Positions 17,802-29,010 of a stretch of 64,000 bases of DNA are shown one piece after another. The position numbers and the translations under genes were made by a program. This DNA is from Halioglobus sp. Lineage in GTDB: Bacteria > Pseudomonadota > Gammaproteobacteria > Pseudomonadales > Halieaceae. Under the pieces are notes generated by a model. That model was not told where the DNA came from. It searched no databases and saw nothing but the letters and a program-made list of their open reading frames with translations. How positions within the stretch are numbered: the first letter of the stretch is position 1; every line of letters starts with the position of its first letter. The stretch covers positions 124,001-188,000 of the forward strand of contig JAQWNG010000015.1 of assembly GCA_029246385.1 (NCBI GenBank), in the 5' to 3' direction.

Positions 17802-18917
17802 ATGGATTTTGAAAAAACAGAAACACACCGTTCGATTGAAACACTGTCGCAGCAGGTTTTTTTTGACAAAGTAAACGACGGTTATCACAAAGCAAACCGC
17901 TCCAAAACGGAAGGATTTGACGCTGAGCTTTGGCGTGTACTGGCCGACGCAGGACTGCTTGGTGCAATAGTCAGTGAGGATTTCGGCGGCAGCGGTCTAA
18001 ATTTTTTAGAGGCCAGCGCTATACTCAAAGCTCAAGGGACTGTGCTGGCAAGACTGCCAGTTTGGCAAAGTATTGTTGCAGCGATGACCATTGACACATT
18101 CGGCTCTGTCGCGCAAAAGCAATGGTTGCTGCCTGAGTTGACGGCTGGCGACTCTCATTTTTCAATCGCCCTAGCTGAAGCCGCTCGAAGCGAGATGGCG
18201 TCTGTTCTGTCTATCGCCGACGGTAAAGTCTCAGGCTGCGTCAATGACGTTGCGTTTGCTAAAGATGCCGCGGTCATCCTATTGCCATTAGAAAGCGACC
18301 AAGGCATCGTGTTTTATCTCCTTGACCTCGAGCGTGATGCTGCAGCGATTGAGCTACAAGTCACCAGTAACAATGAGCCACATTACCAGTTAAATTTTCA
18401 TACCATGGACATAGACCCAGCTCGCATTATTAGCGCTTCCTCTGGCTTAGATATGCTTGAATGGGTATTGCAGCGAAGTTATGTCGCAATAGCCACGCTG
18501 CAGTTGGGGGTTGTTGAAGAAGCGATAAAGCGAACCGCTGTCTATGTGAATGGGCGTCATCAATTTAACAAGCCGCTGGCAAGCTTCCAAGCTGTTAGTC
18601 ACCGAGCAGCAAATGGCTATATAGACTATTCGTCATTGCAAGCTTGCATCTGGCTTGCAGCCTATAAGATCAGTGATAACCAGGATGCAACCACTGAATC
18701 GCGCGCGGCAAAATGGTGGGCGTGCGAGGCTGGCCACAGGATAGGACACACGGGACAGCACCTTCATGGTGGTATGGGTGCAGATATCGATTATCCGATT
18801 CATCGATATTTCTTGTGGGCAAAACAGCTCGAATACACGCTGGGCGGCGCTCAGGAGCAACTCGCACAGCTTGGAAAAAATCTGGCGAACAACGAAAATC
18901 TAGGAATTTTTGTATGA
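17802..18917 (+). CDS. Acyl-CoA dehydrogenase, FadE28/ChsE1-like subunit
   Basis: A 371-residue flavoprotein of the acyl-CoA dehydrogenase family. Helical N-domain, central beta domain and C-terminal bundle are complete. GRHQFNKPLASFQAVSH is the FAD/dimer motif, and QHLHGGMGADIDYPIHRYFLWAKQLEYTLGG is the C-terminal block. The wording of the last block resembles FadE28-type subunits, which pair with a second dehydrogenase in alpha2-beta2 enzymes acting on steroid side-chain CoA esters. The ATG at 17802 is preferred to the TTG at 17784. The stop overlaps the next start (ATGA), showing tight coupling. Confidence 0.85.
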   Translation: MDFEKTETHRSIETLSQQVFFDKVNDGYHKANRSKTEGFDAELWRVLADAGLLGAIVSEDFGGSGLNFLEASAILKAQGTVLARLPVWQSIVAAMTIDTFGSVAQKQWLLPELTAGDSHFSIALAEAARSEMASVLSIADGKVSGCVNDVAFAKDAAVILLPLESDQGIVFYLLDLERDAAAIELQVTSNNEPHYQLNFHTMDIDPARIISASSGLDMLEWVLQRSYVAIATLQLGVVEEAIKRTAVYVNGRHQFNKPLASFQAVSHRAANGYIDYSSLQACIWLAAYKISDNQDATTESRAAKWWACEAGHRIGHTGQHLHGGMGADIDYPIHRYFLWAKQLEYTLGGAQEQLAQLGKNLANNENLGIFV

Positions 18918-19324
18918 ATAACGTCGACTTCAGCAGTGTTCAAGTCGGTGATCTGCTGCCGGAATTGAGCATTGATATTACCTCAAAACTGATCACAGGT
19001 GCGGCCATTGCATCACGTGATTATCAAAATGTGCATCATGATCAAGATGCTGCACGAGCGCTTGGATCGCCCAACATTTTTATGAATATACTGACCACTA
19101 ATGGTTTTGTTGGCCGCTATATTACTGACTGGACGGGGCCATCTGGTATTGTCAAGAAAGTATCGATTAGACTGGGCGCGCCGAATTATCCAGGCGATGC
19201 AATGGTGATGATTGGCGAGGTTATCGGCAAAGACGATTCAGATCAGTCCATTGAACTGAAGGTGACAGGTACAAACGCTATTGGTGATCATGTGGTGGGC
19301 AACGTTACAGTACGTCTGAGCTGA
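18914..19324 (+). CDS. MaoC-type hot-dog hydratase subunit (ChsH1-like)
   Basis: A 136-residue hot-dog protein starting within the stop of the preceding gene. It holds the hydratase-2 style catalytic pattern SRDYQNVHHDQDAAR, with the Asp and His expected for water addition to an enoyl-CoA, followed by NIFMNILTTNGFVGRYITDW. This matches ChsH1, the catalytic partner of ChsH2, in size and motif. With the protein encoded at 17173 it should form the heteromeric hydratase of the pathway. Translation is coupled to the dehydrogenase upstream. Confidence 0.82.
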   Translation: MNNVDFSSVQVGDLLPELSIDITSKLITGAAIASRDYQNVHHDQDAARALGSPNIFMNILTTNGFVGRYITDWTGPSGIVKKVSIRLGAPNYPGDAMVMIGEVIGKDDSDQSIELKVTGTNAIGDHVVGNVTVRLS

Positions 19325-19392
19325 TCTTTCGATGCTTAAGAAGGTACCGCCCACCGTCTGTTACAGACTGAGTTAAAGCGAGTTAGATTACT

Positions 19393-20568
19393 ATGTTTCT
19401 TGAACAGAGTGAAAAGCAAGTCGCGCTGCGCGCAGAGATACGATCCTATTTTTCAAAATTAATGACTCCGAAAAACAAGGAAGCGGTGCGTAACAAAGAG
19501 GCGGGGGACGACTATAAAGACATCATTCGTCAGATTGGAAGAGATGGCTGGCTAACGGTCGGCTGGCCCGAAGAGTACGGCGGCAAGGGTTATGGCGCTC
19601 AAGAGTCGCTAATATTTTTTGAAGAGACCCGCATCTCCGGCGCGCCGTTTCCTTTTGTCACCGTCAATACGGTCGGGCCTGCCTTGATCGCGCATGGCGC
19701 CGAAGAGCATAAGTCGTATTTTTTGCCGAAAATAGCAACCGGTGAACTGCATTTTTCTATTGGTTATACCGAACCAACTGCTGGGACTGATCTAGCCTCT
19801 CTGACTACTAGCGCGGTGCTTCAGGGCGATGATTATCTGATTAATGGCAGCAAAATTTACACCACTAGCGCAGAGGCGGCAGATTATGTCTGGCTGGCGG
19901 CACGCACTGACCCTGATGTTACTAAGCGACATAAAGGAATCACCATCTTTATGGTATCCACGGATCAAGCGGGCTACTCGTTTTCGCCTATTAACACCGT
20001 AGGCGGTGCTAGGACAAATGTGACTTATTATGACAACATGCGTTGCCCCGCTAACATGATTGCTGGCGGCTTAAATGAAGGATGGAAACTCGTCACATCA
20101 CAGCTCAATCATGAACGAGTAGGTTTAGCAGCGTGCGGCATCAATGCGCTCGCGATGTACAGCCGCGTTTTAGGTTGGGCACGAGAGGAACAACCTAATG
20201 GTTGCCGCCCGATCGATGTACCTTGGGTTCAGCTCGCTCTGGCTGAATCTCATAATATCCTAGAGGCCATGCGCATAATGAATTGGCAAGCCGCTTGGCA
20301 AAATGATCAGGGCGAGCCTGATCCAGCGTTTTCCTCTGCCATTAAAGCCGGAAGCTCGGAGGCGGTTATCGAAGTTTATCGTTTATTGATGGACGTGTTG
20401 GGAGCGCAGGGCATGCTGCAGCGTGGCAGTGCTGGCGCAATACTGCAAGGAGATCTAGAGAACGAGTACCGCAGCTGGCAAATTAACACCTTTGGTGGTG
20501 GCGTGGCAGAAGTCATGCGCGACCTCGTCGCTCGCTTTGGACTAGACATGATGGCCTACAAGCGCTAG
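19393..20568 (+). CDS. Acyl-CoA dehydrogenase, FadE29/ChsE2-like subunit
   Basis: A 391-residue acyl-CoA dehydrogenase. The FAD-contact segment GYTEPTAGTDLASLTT and the C-terminal YRSWQINTFGGGVAEVMRDLVA are typical of FadE29-like subunits. Together with the FadE28-like protein it probably forms a heterotetramer, as in the actinobacterial igr operon, where only one subunit carries the catalytic base. Spacing to the upstream hydratase gene is 68 bases, so it is likely in the same transcript. Domain content and length are normal. Confidence 0.87.
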   Translation: MFLEQSEKQVALRAEIRSYFSKLMTPKNKEAVRNKEAGDDYKDIIRQIGRDGWLTVGWPEEYGGKGYGAQESLIFFEETRISGAPFPFVTVNTVGPALIAHGAEEHKSYFLPKIATGELHFSIGYTEPTAGTDLASLTTSAVLQGDDYLINGSKIYTTSAEAADYVWLAARTDPDVTKRHKGITIFMVSTDQAGYSFSPINTVGGARTNVTYYDNMRCPANMIAGGLNEGWKLVTSQLNHERVGLAACGINALAMYSRVLGWAREEQPNGCRPIDVPWVQLALAESHNILEAMRIMNWQAAWQNDQGEPDPAFSSAIKAGSSEAVIEVYRLLMDVLGAQGMLQRGSAGAILQGDLENEYRSWQINTFGGGVAEVMRDLVARFGLDMMAYKR

Positions 20569-20671
20569 CAACTCAGTATACCGAGTCTCGCAGCTAGACC
20601 TCTTGGATCTGCCGCAGCTAGCATGCGTTAGAGTCGCGAAAATTATTAAAAGTAAAAAACGAGAGAGTGAC

Positions 20672-21073
20672 ATGGAACAAGCATTACGCCCAAGAATTGG
20701 CATTAACAAGGATACTAAATTTTTCTGGGATGGCTTAGAAGGTGGCCAGTTGCTGATACAGCATTGCCAGAACTGTGATCAGCTACAGCACCCCCCTGGT
20801 GCCTGCTGCAAGTACTGCCAATCGTTCGACTTAGATGCGATAGAATCATGTGGCCTCGGAGAGATTCATAGCTATGTGCGGATGCATCACCCCATTCAAC
20901 CGCCCTTTGAAGCGGGGCACCCCATCATTCTAGTTCAACTCGAAGAAGGCACACGAATCATCGCCGGATTCATTAACAGTGCACCAGAACAATTGAGGAT
21001 CGGTGAGAAAGTGAAGCTCGCTATCACACGATGTGACGACGAAGTAACATTGGCACTGTTTGAGCCGGCCTAG
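20672..21073 (+). CDS. DUF35 OB-fold/zinc-ribbon protein (ChsH2 C-domain-like)
   Basis: A 133-residue protein with a rubredoxin-like zinc ribbon (CQNC at about 32-35 and CKYC at about 47-50) and a C-terminal OB fold. DUF35 proteins partner with SCP2-type thiolases and with Ltp2-type aldolases, where the DUF35 domain of ChsH2 is needed for activity. Here the domain is a stand-alone gene directly before the thiolase/aldolase gene, which fits that partnership. The start at 20672 follows a GAGAGTGAC ribosome site; upstream extension to 20603 is not supported. Confidence 0.85.
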   Translation: MEQALRPRIGINKDTKFFWDGLEGGQLLIQHCQNCDQLQHPPGACCKYCQSFDLDAIESCGLGEIHSYVRMHHPIQPPFEAGHPIILVQLEEGTRIIAGFINSAPEQLRIGEKVKLAITRCDDEVTLALFEPA

Positions 21074-21195
21074 GTGGCCCAGCGATCAAGAGTCGGTAAA
21101 CGCAATCTTATTTTGCGTTATAGACGACTTTTGAGACGGCACTTTGGCGTCCGATTTTCGCCTAATTTCGATGTGATTTAAAACGAAGGCATAAT

Positions 21196-22377
21196 ATGAG
21201 TGATAGAACGATTAGTGGTAAGACGGCTATTGTAGGCATCGGTGCAACAGAATTCTCAAAAAAATCTGGGCGCAGTGAGATGCGGTTGGCGGTTGAGGCC
21301 GTTTTAGCCGCATGCGCAGACGCCGGTATCGCGCCGGCTGAAGTCGATGGCATTAGTACCTATACGATGGATAATAATCCTGAGATGGAAGTGCATCGAC
21401 TAATCGGCGGCAAAGCGCTGAAAATGTTTTCTCGCATTGACTATGGCGGTGGCGCGGCCTGCGGCCCTCTCTTGCAAGCAGCTATGGCTATTTCTACTGG
21501 TATTTGCGACTGCGTGCTGGTTTACCGTGCCATGAACGAGCGTTCAGAATATCGATTTGGTACTGGCGTTGCAGATCGTGGCGCTGACCCTACTCATGAA
21601 ACAGCCGCATTCGGCTGGCATAGTCCTCATGGGCTGATTACACCTGCATCATGGGTCGCGATGGCCGCCACGGCATACTTAGAAAAATATAATGCTACAA
21701 CTATGGATTTAGGGAGAGTGTCCGTTGGCGGTCGCGCAATGGCGGCAAATAACCCAAACGCGTGGTTTTACCAAAAACCTATTACCTTAGAAGATCACCA
21801 AAATAGCCGCTGGATATGCGAGCCACTTCGTCTGCTTGATTGCTGTCAAGAGTCTGATGGCGCCGTCGCCTGCATCGTAGTATCTGCTGAGCGCGCTAAA
21901 GACTTAAAGCAAAAACCGGCCTATATTCGTGGGGCTGCGCAGGGTTCTTGCGATGATCAACAATCAATGACCTCGTATTACAGAGACGATATGACACGTT
22001 TAACGGAATGCGCGTTAGTAGCCGAGCAGCTGTATCGGCAGGCTGAAGTTGGGCCAAACGATATTCAAACCGCGGTTATTTACGATCATTTTACCCCTTA
22101 TGTGTTAATGCAACTGGAGGAATACGGTTTTTGTGGCCGCGGAGAAGCCAAGGATTTCGTTCGTGGTGGAGAGCACCTTATGTCCGGAAAGTTGCCTATT
22201 AATGGCCACGGTGGACAACTGGGAGAAGCTTATATACATGGTATGAACGGCGTTGCAGAGGGCGTTCGCCAAATTCGAGGGCAGTCCGTCAATCAAGTCA
22301 ATAATGTAAAGCATGTTGTCGTTACCGCAGGAACAGGCGTGCCTACCAGCGGCTTACTGCTAGGCGCGGAAAACTAA
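21196..22377 (+). CDS. SCP2-type thiolase-like protein, Ltp2-like side-chain aldolase
   Basis: A 393-residue thiolase-fold protein of the lipid-transfer-protein (SCP-x) class. It has GATEFSKKSG at the N-terminus, a YGGGAACGPLLQAA segment at the usual nucleophile position, YDHFTPYVLMQLEEYGF in the middle and NGHGGQLGEAYIHGMNGV near the end. Relatives called Ltp2 are retro-aldolases that release propionyl-CoA from 17-hydroxy steroid CoA esters, using tyrosines rather than a classical thiolase cysteine. The preceding DUF35 gene supports the aldolase reading. The 3-prime end overlaps the convergent ligase gene by four bases. Confidence 0.84.
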   Translation: MSDRTISGKTAIVGIGATEFSKKSGRSEMRLAVEAVLAACADAGIAPAEVDGISTYTMDNNPEMEVHRLIGGKALKMFSRIDYGGGAACGPLLQAAMAISTGICDCVLVYRAMNERSEYRFGTGVADRGADPTHETAAFGWHSPHGLITPASWVAMAATAYLEKYNATTMDLGRVSVGGRAMAANNPNAWFYQKPITLEDHQNSRWICEPLRLLDCCQESDGAVACIVVSAERAKDLKQKPAYIRGAAQGSCDDQQSMTSYYRDDMTRLTECALVAEQLYRQAEVGPNDIQTAVIYDHFTPYVLMQLEEYGFCGRGEAKDFVRGGEHLMSGKLPINGHGGQLGEAYIHGMNGVAEGVRQIRGQSVNQVNNVKHVVVTAGTGVPTSGLLLGAEN

Positions 22378-23990
22378 CGCTTGATTGTGTATTTAGACGA
22401 CTTTAAATCCCAGGTAGACGTACCAACACCTGCCTCTCTTAGCTTAAATTTCTGCACTTTATTTGTTGGCGTCATGGGCAATGAATCGACAAAATCCATA
22501 TACCTAGGCACGAAATAATACGGCGCGTTGTCATTGATGAAACCCGCCAAGTCCTCATAGCTTATATCTGCTTCGCTTTGCAGTACTATGTTTAGCTTCA
22601 GCTCATGCTCACCCTCAACGGTTGCTAACGCCACACCAAAAGCAGCGACCTCTCTAACAGCTGGATGCCGTATAGCAACGCTCTCCACTTCCATCGTTGA
22701 AATATTTCTGCCCGCGTATCGAATAGCATCTTTCTTGCGATCGACAAAAAATAAAGCGCCGGTTTTAGGATCTTTTCGACCAAGGTCGCCGGTCCGATAC
22801 CATTGCCCAAAAAAGGCCTCCTGAGTAGCGAAGGCGTCGTCAAAATACCCATTAAAAACAACATGCGGCTCTAAGGGCTTGACACATATCTCGCCAATAG
22901 TTTCATCAGCCACTGGCAACCCGGCGTCATCCATAAGACAAACTTCGCTGTCAGCAACGGAGAAGCCTAACGCGTGCAGAGGAATATCCTCACGCTCTTC
23001 TAACTGATTGCATACCAAAAGGCACTCGCTTTGGCCTAAGCCACCACGGGTAATTTTAAGCCCAAAGCGGTGCTCAAACTGCTGCCTTTGTTCTGCCGAA
23101 AGGGGGACAACGCCTGCTGTTTTAAGCGTATTCTTCGCGTCATCAGCCTTCTCTGGTGCATTGAGTAAAAAAACACCCATCGCACCTAACACAAACGTTT
23201 GCGTCGCTTTAAACTCACTAATTCGATCCCAAAAAGATGTCACAGAAAATTTTTGCTCAATCACACAAGGTATACCTTCCAACAGCGCACGATAGATACC
23301 GGTTATCCAGGCGGCTGAATGATATAATGGCAGTGTGTTATAAATGACATCTCCACCCTGAGAGTTGTACTGCTTACTGGCGCCGTATACTATTGCGCGA
23401 ATCCAGCAATTGTAGCTTTGCATAACCCCCTTAGATTTACCCGTCGTTCCAGAGGTCCATAAGATGGAGCAGGTATCACCATAGCTAATATCAGTATGTG
23501 TGACCGTAATGGCCTCTGTTGCCAACAGGCTATTATATGTAATGAAGTTGCGAAGCGCGGGGCTCTCGCTATCACCAACTAGCACAATGGGGTCACTTGG
23601 CAGTTTATCTTGCACTTCTGCCACACGAAGTTCGAGTGAGGCGTCAACCAGCAACACTTTGTAGCGGCAGCGTAGTAAATTATCTAGTAACCAGTCGCCT
23701 TTATACTCAGAGTTAATGGGCGTCCATATCGCGCCCAACTTGTTGACCGCTAAGGCAAGTAACACCATTTCAATATCATTGCCAAGCATCAATGCGACAC
23801 GGTCACTCGCTTCTACGCCAAGGCTGCGCAAGCCACCCGCTAAGTGGTCGGTCAGTGCCTCGACGTCTGAAAAGGTCAATCGCCGCTGGTCCGTCACAAG
23901 GAATTCAGTAGAGCCATTTTCTAGCGACTGCTTATGCAGTATCGCAGGGAACGTTCGACTTCCCACATCGCTTAAATCAACTTGATTCAT
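22374..23990 (-). CDS. Acyl-CoA ligase (AMP-forming)
   Basis: A 538-residue adenylate-forming ligase that would activate a carboxylic acid to its CoA thioester. The P-loop-like TSGTTGKSKGVMQS, the YRTGDLGRKDPKTGALFFVDRKKDAIRYAGRN-type hinge region (read in parts) and the C-terminal MTPTNKVQKFKLRE with the catalytic lysine are all present. It is transcribed convergently toward the dehydrogenase-aldolase operon and is a good candidate for activating its substrate, for example a steroid side-chain acid. Similarity to CaiC-type ligases is also possible. Confidence 0.88.
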   Translation of the reverse strand: MNQVDLSDVGSRTFPAILHKQSLENGSTEFLVTDQRRLTFSDVEALTDHLAGGLRSLGVEASDRVALMLGNDIEMVLLALAVNKLGAIWTPINSEYKGDWLLDNLLRCRYKVLLVDASLELRVAEVQDKLPSDPIVLVGDSESPALRNFITYNSLLATEAITVTHTDISYGDTCSILWTSGTTGKSKGVMQSYNCWIRAIVYGASKQYNSQGGDVIYNTLPLYHSAAWITGIYRALLEGIPCVIEQKFSVTSFWDRISEFKATQTFVLGAMGVFLLNAPEKADDAKNTLKTAGVVPLSAEQRQQFEHRFGLKITRGGLGQSECLLVCNQLEEREDIPLHALGFSVADSEVCLMDDAGLPVADETIGEICVKPLEPHVVFNGYFDDAFATQEAFFGQWYRTGDLGRKDPKTGALFFVDRKKDAIRYAGRNISTMEVESVAIRHPAVREVAAFGVALATVEGEHELKLNIVLQSEADISYEDLAGFINDNAPYYFVPRYMDFVDSLPMTPTNKVQKFKLREAGVGTSTWDLKSSKYTIKR

Positions 23991-24497
23991 ACTTTATGCT
24001 CAATAATTATTAACTTCGGAGCCGACCTGATAACGCATCAACCGTGCGCCCATATAGGCATCGGATAGTTCACTATCAGGTTAACACTGTATCACACTGA
24101 TATACTGGCAAATCACATCTTCCCTGTCCGCCCTGCAGAGAAGTGACATTTATTCTGACACTTATATCGGTGCCCTCTTTACTTCGCACGCTTTTTGCTC
24201 TGTACGTCTAAACTTAAAGATCATAAGTGTGCAAGCAACTTTTCAGGCTGACGGTAAATCCTACTACAGCCAATGGCAATAAACGCGGGCACCTATGATT
24301 ACCGGTGTGGCGCTACGTGAAATGTAGGAATTTTCGGCAGGGCAAGGGCGCTATGGCAACTCGCCCTTGCGACCTAATCGCTGTGTGAAAAGATATGGGC
24401 CTCTGCGCATGGCGCAGAAGCGTCCAAGGCAAGGTGTCGACAGAGGACAATCTAACCCTATCGATGGCTGCCCACTGCCCCCCTGTATCGTAAAACT
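23991..24497. other. Intergenic region between ligase and katG
   Basis: About 507 bases without a credible gene. It contains a 9-bp perfect inverted repeat, GCAAGGGCG (24342-24350) with CGCCCTTGC (24362-24370), and a shorter CTGCGC-ATG-GCGCAG hairpin near 24401-24415. Neither has a following T-tract. Confidence 0.5.
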
Positions 24498-26663
<2,166 letters not shown>

Positions 26664-26823
26664 TTATTCCTCATTCAATTGTCTAAATGGATTCTGTGTC
26701 CACTAGTCTTGGAGCTCGGCAGCTGAATCCTCAAACCCGCTTGGAGACAAACCTTTTGGGACTAGATTATACCGACATTACAGTGTATTGGAGTCAAACT
26801 CTAAATACAAAATTGCAGTGCAG

Positions 26824-27933
26824 ATGCGCAGTCTTGCCGCTATAATATCGTCCGTGCATTCATCAACTGCAAACTCAACCGTACGAAACGCTGTAATCGC
26901 CGGATTTTTATGTTTTATCGTGGGCTGCTCTGATATGACGATTGCCGACCAGCATGACACCATGGCATCGGGCGCGCCAAAATCTAAAAATGGACGATTT
27001 ACTAACCTCACTGGGGACATAGGGCACGGCCCAGTCGCGGTTCGTTTTCCATTTATGTTGCGTCGACTTGGGACGTATTTTAGAGACAGTGAGGGCAGGC
27101 CAAATCGTGTGTCCAACGATGGGTTATGGCTGCGGGAAAACACAGGCCAAAGTCGGCCTAGCGTGACCTGGATAGGCCACGCGAGTGTGCTGGTGCAAAT
27201 GGATCATGTCTCCTTTCTTACTGACCCGATATGGTCTAATCGACCTAGCCCGGTTCCGTTTGTTGGCCCGAGTCGTTTTGTCGAGCCCGGCCTAGAGATA
27301 GATGATCTTCCTCCTATCGACTTTGTGCTCATCTCTCACAACCACTATGACCACCTTGATCTGCCAACGCTGCGAGCGCTAGCCGACCGTAATCCAGCAA
27401 CGGTCTTCTACGTCCCACTGGGAAACGGTGCGCTTCTAAATCAGCAGGGAATTTCCAATGTAGAAGAACTTGATTGGGGACAAACTCATGTCCATAAAGA
27501 AGTTACTATTGCCTGCCTCCCGGCTCAGCATTGGAGCAAACGCAGCCTTACGGACGAGCGGAAGGCACTTTGGTCATCGTGGGCTGTGATTGGCAAGGAG
27601 CGACGCTTTTACTTCGCCGGCGATACCGGCTATTTTGAGGGGTTTAAACTGATTGGCGAGGCACTAGGCCCTTTTGATCTAGCGGCAGTGCCTGTTGGAG
27701 CCTATGAACCTCGAGCAATGATGCGTCAGTCACATATGAATCCAGAAGAAGCGGTGCGGGCTGCAATCGACCTGCGCGCAAACAGTGCTCTGGCGATTCA
27801 TTTTGGCACTTTTGACCTGTCCGATGAACCGCTAGCAGAACCGCCGCAGCGTTTCAACGAGGCAGCGAAAAAGACCGAACTCGGTAGCAACGCAGCATGG
27901 GTTCTTGATATTGGCGAAACGCGCGCTTTCTGA
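26824..27933 (+). CDS. MBL-fold metallo-hydrolase, NAPE-PLD/UlaG-like, predicted lipoprotein
   Basis: A metallo-beta-lactamase-fold hydrolase of the NAPE-PLD-like branch. It shows TWIGHASVLVQ, the metal motif SHNHYDHLD (HxHxDH), AGDTGYFEGF and a late HFGTFDLSDEP, which together provide two zinc sites. N-terminal residues contain a hydrophobic stretch and a lipobox-like FIVGC, so it is probably an outer- or inner-membrane-anchored periplasmic enzyme. The start is uncertain: TTG 26788, ATG 26824 or GTG 26854 are in frame and none has a good ribosome site. Family members hydrolyse phospholipid head groups or phosphodiesters; substrate unknown. Confidence 0.82.
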   Translation: MRSLAAIISSVHSSTANSTVRNAVIAGFLCFIVGCSDMTIADQHDTMASGAPKSKNGRFTNLTGDIGHGPVAVRFPFMLRRLGTYFRDSEGRPNRVSNDGLWLRENTGQSRPSVTWIGHASVLVQMDHVSFLTDPIWSNRPSPVPFVGPSRFVEPGLEIDDLPPIDFVLISHNHYDHLDLPTLRALADRNPATVFYVPLGNGALLNQQGISNVEELDWGQTHVHKEVTIACLPAQHWSKRSLTDERKALWSSWAVIGKERRFYFAGDTGYFEGFKLIGEALGPFDLAAVPVGAYEPRAMMRQSHMNPEEAVRAAIDLRANSALAIHFGTFDLSDEPLAEPPQRFNEAAKKTELGSNAAWVLDIGETRAF

Positions 27934-27972
27934 GTCAAGCCAAAACCGCTAAACCTCCAGAGCACGCCTTAC

Positions 27973-28947
27973 TTACGCCCGAACAGCCGCATCAATTCGC
28001 TGCATCACGGATGGATCTAGAGCGGGCAATGCCTCGGCCGTCAAACACTCTGCCAACTCCTCCCGATTTTTAACCCCTAGAACCAACGTCTCAACCCCTG
28101 GCATCGACAAGGCGTATTGATGCGCAAGTTGCGCCGGGGAGATCCCCATCTCAACAGCAATTAAACGAAACGGTGCGGCGCGCTCAAAATCAACCTGTTC
28201 TGCTGAATTCGCTGCGACGGGCCTGTCAATGACACTGGTTAGCGAGCCTGCCGCAACCGCTCTAACACCCATCACGCCAACAGAGTGCTGCCTTGCGTGC
28301 TGGATGACGGCTCGAGGGTCAGGTTTTTCTGCGGCAATTGCCATGCTACCCGCTGAATCCAGCAAATTGCTCACACATTGAACAACATCAGGAGGTTTTT
28401 GCGCACTGATAATATCCAGATTGGTTACCTGCGTACTGACAGCCGTCACACCCCAAGCCCTAATTCGTCCGCTCTGCTTAAGCTTTTCAAAGGCCGGAAT
28501 AACATGGTTATTGAAGACGGACAGGGTAACTGCAATTTTTGATAACAATGCTTGCGGAATGTTCGTTTGCCAATTGTCGGGCACAACATAACCATGCAAG
28601 ATGAACATATCCACATAGTCCCTTTTTAGCAATACCAAGCTTTGCTGTAGGGACCTCGATAGTATGCGTTCAATATCTTCGCCATTTGCTGCGCCTAACA
28701 AGCATTTGGTGGTTAATAAAATATTATCCGGATAACCATTAGGAAAAGCCAAGCCCATCACTTTTTCTGCCTCACCATTGCCATACAAGGGCGCCGTATC
28801 AAACAGATTGATACCGGCTTCATACGCGGCCTTGACCGTCTTTATTGCCTCGCCCTGAGACGTTGAGCCCCAGACTTGCCCTATACCTCCGCCACCTAAG
28901 GTGCAGCGACTGACGTCGAATAGCTGCCCTAATTGTTTTTTTTTCAT
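27973..28947 (-). CDS. Aldo/keto reductase
   Basis: An NADPH-dependent aldo/keto reductase with a TIM-barrel fold, about 324 residues. It has GINLFDTAPLYGNGEAE (catalytic Asp and Tyr), VDMFILHG with the His region, and a long C-terminal cofactor segment. The start at 28947 has GAGG seven bases upstream; ATG 28962 would add five residues. Codons 2-4 are an uninterrupted run of nine A residues (T9 at 28936-28944 on the plus strand), a slip-prone tract directly after the start. It is similar to L-fucose/D-arabinose dehydrogenase-like branches. It lies next to a decayed gene pair. Confidence 0.85.
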   Translation of the reverse strand: MKKKQLGQLFDVSRCTLGGGGIGQVWGSTSQGEAIKTVKAAYEAGINLFDTAPLYGNGEAEKVMGLAFPNGYPDNILLTTKCLLGAANGEDIERILSRSLQQSLVLLKRDYVDMFILHGYVVPDNWQTNIPQALLSKIAVTLSVFNNHVIPAFEKLKQSGRIRAWGVTAVSTQVTNLDIISAQKPPDVVQCVSNLLDSAGSMAIAAEKPDPRAVIQHARQHSVGVMGVRAVAAGSLTSVIDRPVAANSAEQVDFERAAPFRLIAVEMGISPAQLAHQYALSMPGVETLVLGVKNREELAECLTAEALPALDPSVMQRIDAAVRA

Positions 28948-29010
28948 GACTGCCTCACTCATTCATAACGCCTAGATCACTGCCTCTCGATGGCTACACC
29001 CGCAGCGTCT

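Noticed and set aside
24342-24370. Rho-independent terminator after katG or the ligase
   Set aside because: A 9-bp stem is present but no T-tract follows on either strand, and it is not next to a stop codon.
26841-26846. TATAAT as promoter of the metallo-hydrolase gene
   Set aside because: It lies inside the probable coding or leader region and has no -35 at 16-18 bases.
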